A stretch of DNA of 6,415 nucleotides from Gemmatimonadota bacterium. Lineage in GTDB: Bacteria > Gemmatimonadota > Gemmatimonadetes > Longimicrobiales > Longimicrobiaceae. Location of the stretch: positions 1 through 6,415 of the forward strand of contig JAFAYN010000422.1 in NCBI GenBank assembly GCA_019240375.1, in the 5' to 3' direction. The notes under the pieces were generated by a model that saw only the letters and a program-made list of their open reading frames with translations, was not told the DNA's origin and ran no database searches. Positions 4,831 through 6,415 of the stretch are shown piece by piece. Made by a program: the position numbers and the translations under genes. The first letter of the stretch is position 1. Every line of letters starts with the position of its first letter.

Positions 4831-6415
4831 AGCGCTGCCAGCGGTACTGCACCGCCAGGTTGAGCGAGCGCGGCGCGCCCGGCATGAACTGCTCGCCCAG
4901 GAAGCGGTCGTAGGTCGCGCTGTCGGCGTAGCGCGTGTCGAACAGGTTGGTGATCCGCCCGTCCAGCTCCACCGTCCGCGTCACCGGCACGTTGAGGCGC
5001 AGGTTGAACAGGTCGTGCCCGGGGTAGGTGTGCGTGTTGGCCGGGTCCAGGAAGTAGCTCCCCACCCGCACCCACTCCGCGCCCACCCGGGCGTCCGGCG
5101 CGAAGCGCGGGGTCCAGCTCAGGCGGGTGTTCGCCAGCACGCGCGGCGCCGACTCGATCCTCTTCCCGTCGTAGCTCTCGGTGGTGCTCGGGGTCCACTC
5201 CAGGTAGCGCTGCACCGCGTTGGAGTAGCTCCCGTCCAGCCGCAGCCCGGCGAACAGCTCCACCCCCAGCGCCAGCTCCACCCCGGCGTGGCGGGTGTGC
5301 CCCGCGTTGACGTTGACCCGGTTGAACCCCGTCCCCGCCGGGACCTGGTAGGTGAGGATGTCGTCGCGCACGTCCATCCGGTACGCCGACGCCTCGTAGC
5401 TCAGCGGCCCGGCGCTCCCGCGCGCCCCGGCCTCCCAGCTGTCCGCCCGCACCGGCTTCAGGTCCGGCCCGTTGATGGAGGAGCCCTGGCGGAAGAGCTG
5501 CCCCTCCGACGGGGCGCGGAAGCCGTGGCGGTACGAGCCGAACAGGTTCAGCGCGCGGCCCAGCTCGTAGGTGGCGCCCAGCTTGGGGCTCAGGTGGTCG
5601 TACCGGACCTGCGTGTCGGCCGGGCGGCGCCAGCGCCCCGTCGCCAGCGGCTCCAGGTGGGTGTCGTAGTCGTACCCCACGTGGTCGTAGCGCACGCCCA
5701 GGCTCACCCCCAGCCGCGCCAGCGGGGTGAGGTCGGCCTGCAGGTACGGCGACGCGCCCCGGAACGCCACGTCGTAGTCGTAGATCCGTGCCCCCTCGGT
5801 GTAGCTCCCGTACATCGCCCCCGTCTTCGTCACCGCGATGACGTTCTCCTCGCGGAAGCCGGGGCTGTACTCCAGGTCCACCCCGCCGATCACCTTCGCC
5901 TCCCAGAAGGGGAGGTCGTAGCGCAGCTTCGCCAGCAGCCCCGCCGAGTTGTGCCCGCTGGTGTAGACCACCGGGTCGTAGGAGAGCATCCACGAGGGGA
6001 GGATCTCCATGGTGTTGTGGCGCACGTACGGGGTTAGGCTGAGCACCCCGGCGCTGAAGGGGCGCTCGAAGGCGCTGACCAGCCGGAAGGCGTTCACCCG
6101 GCGGAAGGAGATCGGGTTGTAGTTGACCGGCGACCCCGACTGGTAGTCGGAGGTCGGGACGGTGGAGCCGTCCGTCTGGTCGATGGCCGAGTAGGTGGCG
6201 GTGGTGCGCAGCGTGGCGTTTGCCGGGAGGTAGGCGTCCCAGCGCACGGTGCCGCTGACCCGGTCGTACGCCATGTCGTCGCGGTAGCCGCCGCTGTGCG
6301 TCACGTTCAGGTCGGCGCGCACCCCGTTTCCGCCCCAGGTGTCGCTCCCGGACAGGAGGAGCCGCCGCCAGGCGTCCGAGCCGCCCGCCAGCGACCCTTC
6401 GAGCTGCGGGGTCAG
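4829..6415 (-). CDS. TonB-dependent outer-membrane receptor, C-terminal beta-barrel (N-terminus beyond the window)
   Basis: The frame is open to the last base of the window, giving 528 visible residues; the GTG at 6322 is internal to the barrel, so no start is visible. Signal peptide, TonB box and plug lie outside. The sequence is a series of amphipathic strands typical of the 22-stranded barrel. Numbered from residue 1 at the window edge, it includes LGVRYDH (239-245), a GSYRHGFRAPSEGQLF stretch (293-308), LKPVRADSWEAGAR (319-332), AGVELALGVELF (377-388) and the C-terminal hallmark NLFDTRYADS (490-499) near NLAVQYRW. Such receptors import siderophores, cobalamin, metals or glycans using TonB-ExbBD energy. 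With the plug missing, the substrate cannot be told. The co-operonic Asp-box lipoprotein and the nearby CopCD gene make a metal, possibly copper, a reasonable suggestion. The gene is first of the visible operon and its promoter is outside the window. Confidence 0.94.
   Translation of the reverse strand: MTPQLEGSLAGGSDAWRRLLLSGSDTWGGNGVRADLNVTHSGGYRDDMAYDRVSGTVRWDAYLPANATLRTTATYSAIDQTDGSTVPTSDYQSGSPVNYNPISFRRVNAFRLVSAFERPFSAGVLSLTPYVRHNTMEILPSWMLSYDPVVYTSGHNSAGLLAKLRYDLPFWEAKVIGGVDLEYSPGFREENVIAVTKTGAMYGSYTEGARIYDYDVAFRGASPYLQADLTPLARLGVSLGVRYDHVGYDYDTHLEPLATGRWRRPADTQVRYDHLSPKLGATYELGRALNLFGSYRHGFRAPSEGQLFRQGSSINGPDLKPVRADSWEAGARGSAGPLSYEASAYRMDVRDDILTYQVPAGTGFNRVNVNAGHTRHAGVELALGVELFAGLRLDGSYSNAVQRYLEWTPSTTESYDGKRIESAPRVLANTRLSWTPRFAPDARVGAEWVRVGSYFLDPANTHTYPGHDLFNLRLNVPVTRTVELDGRITNLFDTRYADSATYDRFLGEQFMPGAPRSLNLAVQYRWQR

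Noticed and set aside
3827..6037. 736-codon plus-strand open frame antisense to the lipoprotein and receptor genes
   Set aside because: It runs opposite two well-supported genes, is dominated by Arg/Pro/Val/His as expected from reversed GC-rich codons, and has no recognisable domain.

Overview
The window is a very GC-rich bacterial segment. Hand counts give 78% GC at 541-600 and 82% at 3841-3900. It encodes a TonB-dependent outer-membrane receptor and a lipoprotein, so the host is Gram-negative. GC content and gene style would suit Gemmatimonadota/Longimicrobiales or a similar high-GC lineage, but this is a guess from composition and protein style and nothing in the window proves it.

Layout. 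Positions 1-1204 (+) hold the 3' part of a CopC-CopD fusion: the end of a periplasmic copper-binding domain followed by eight membrane helices. Converging on it after only 22 bp is a secreted PAP2-family phosphatase with all three catalytic motifs (1227-2051, -). Next comes a compositionally different cassette on the minus strand. It contains a winged-helix/nucleotidyltransferase (MNT) gene (2644-3336) and an overlapping HEPN-like gene (2235-2651), followed by a clear intrinsic terminator (about 2144-2181). Upstream of the cassette is an AT-rich control region (3337-3489; 35% GC over 3361-3440) with overlapping dyads. The rest, also on the minus strand, is a two-gene operon: a TonB-dependent receptor (4829 to beyond 6415, N-terminus outside the window) followed 13 nt later by a BNR/Asp-box lipoprotein (3490-4815).

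How the genes fit together. The receptor, the Asp-box lipoprotein (which has a CPCC motif, a GCP motif and a His/Met-rich loop) and CopCD together suggest a metal, probably copper, handling neighbourhood spanning outer membrane, periplasm and inner membrane. This is inference from context and motifs: the receptor's plug domain and TonB box are not visible. The MNT-HEPN pair has lower GC, its own control region and its own terminator. It looks like a mobile toxin-antitoxin or defence-type module that settled between the receptor/lipoprotein operon and the phosphatase gene. It is the most interesting part of the window because it departs from textbook MNT-HEPN pairs: a winged helix is fused to the MNT, a third catalytic acid seems to be missing, and the RNase motif of the HEPN-like partner is doubtful. 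No RNA genes, CRISPR arrays, insertion sequences or attachment sites were seen.
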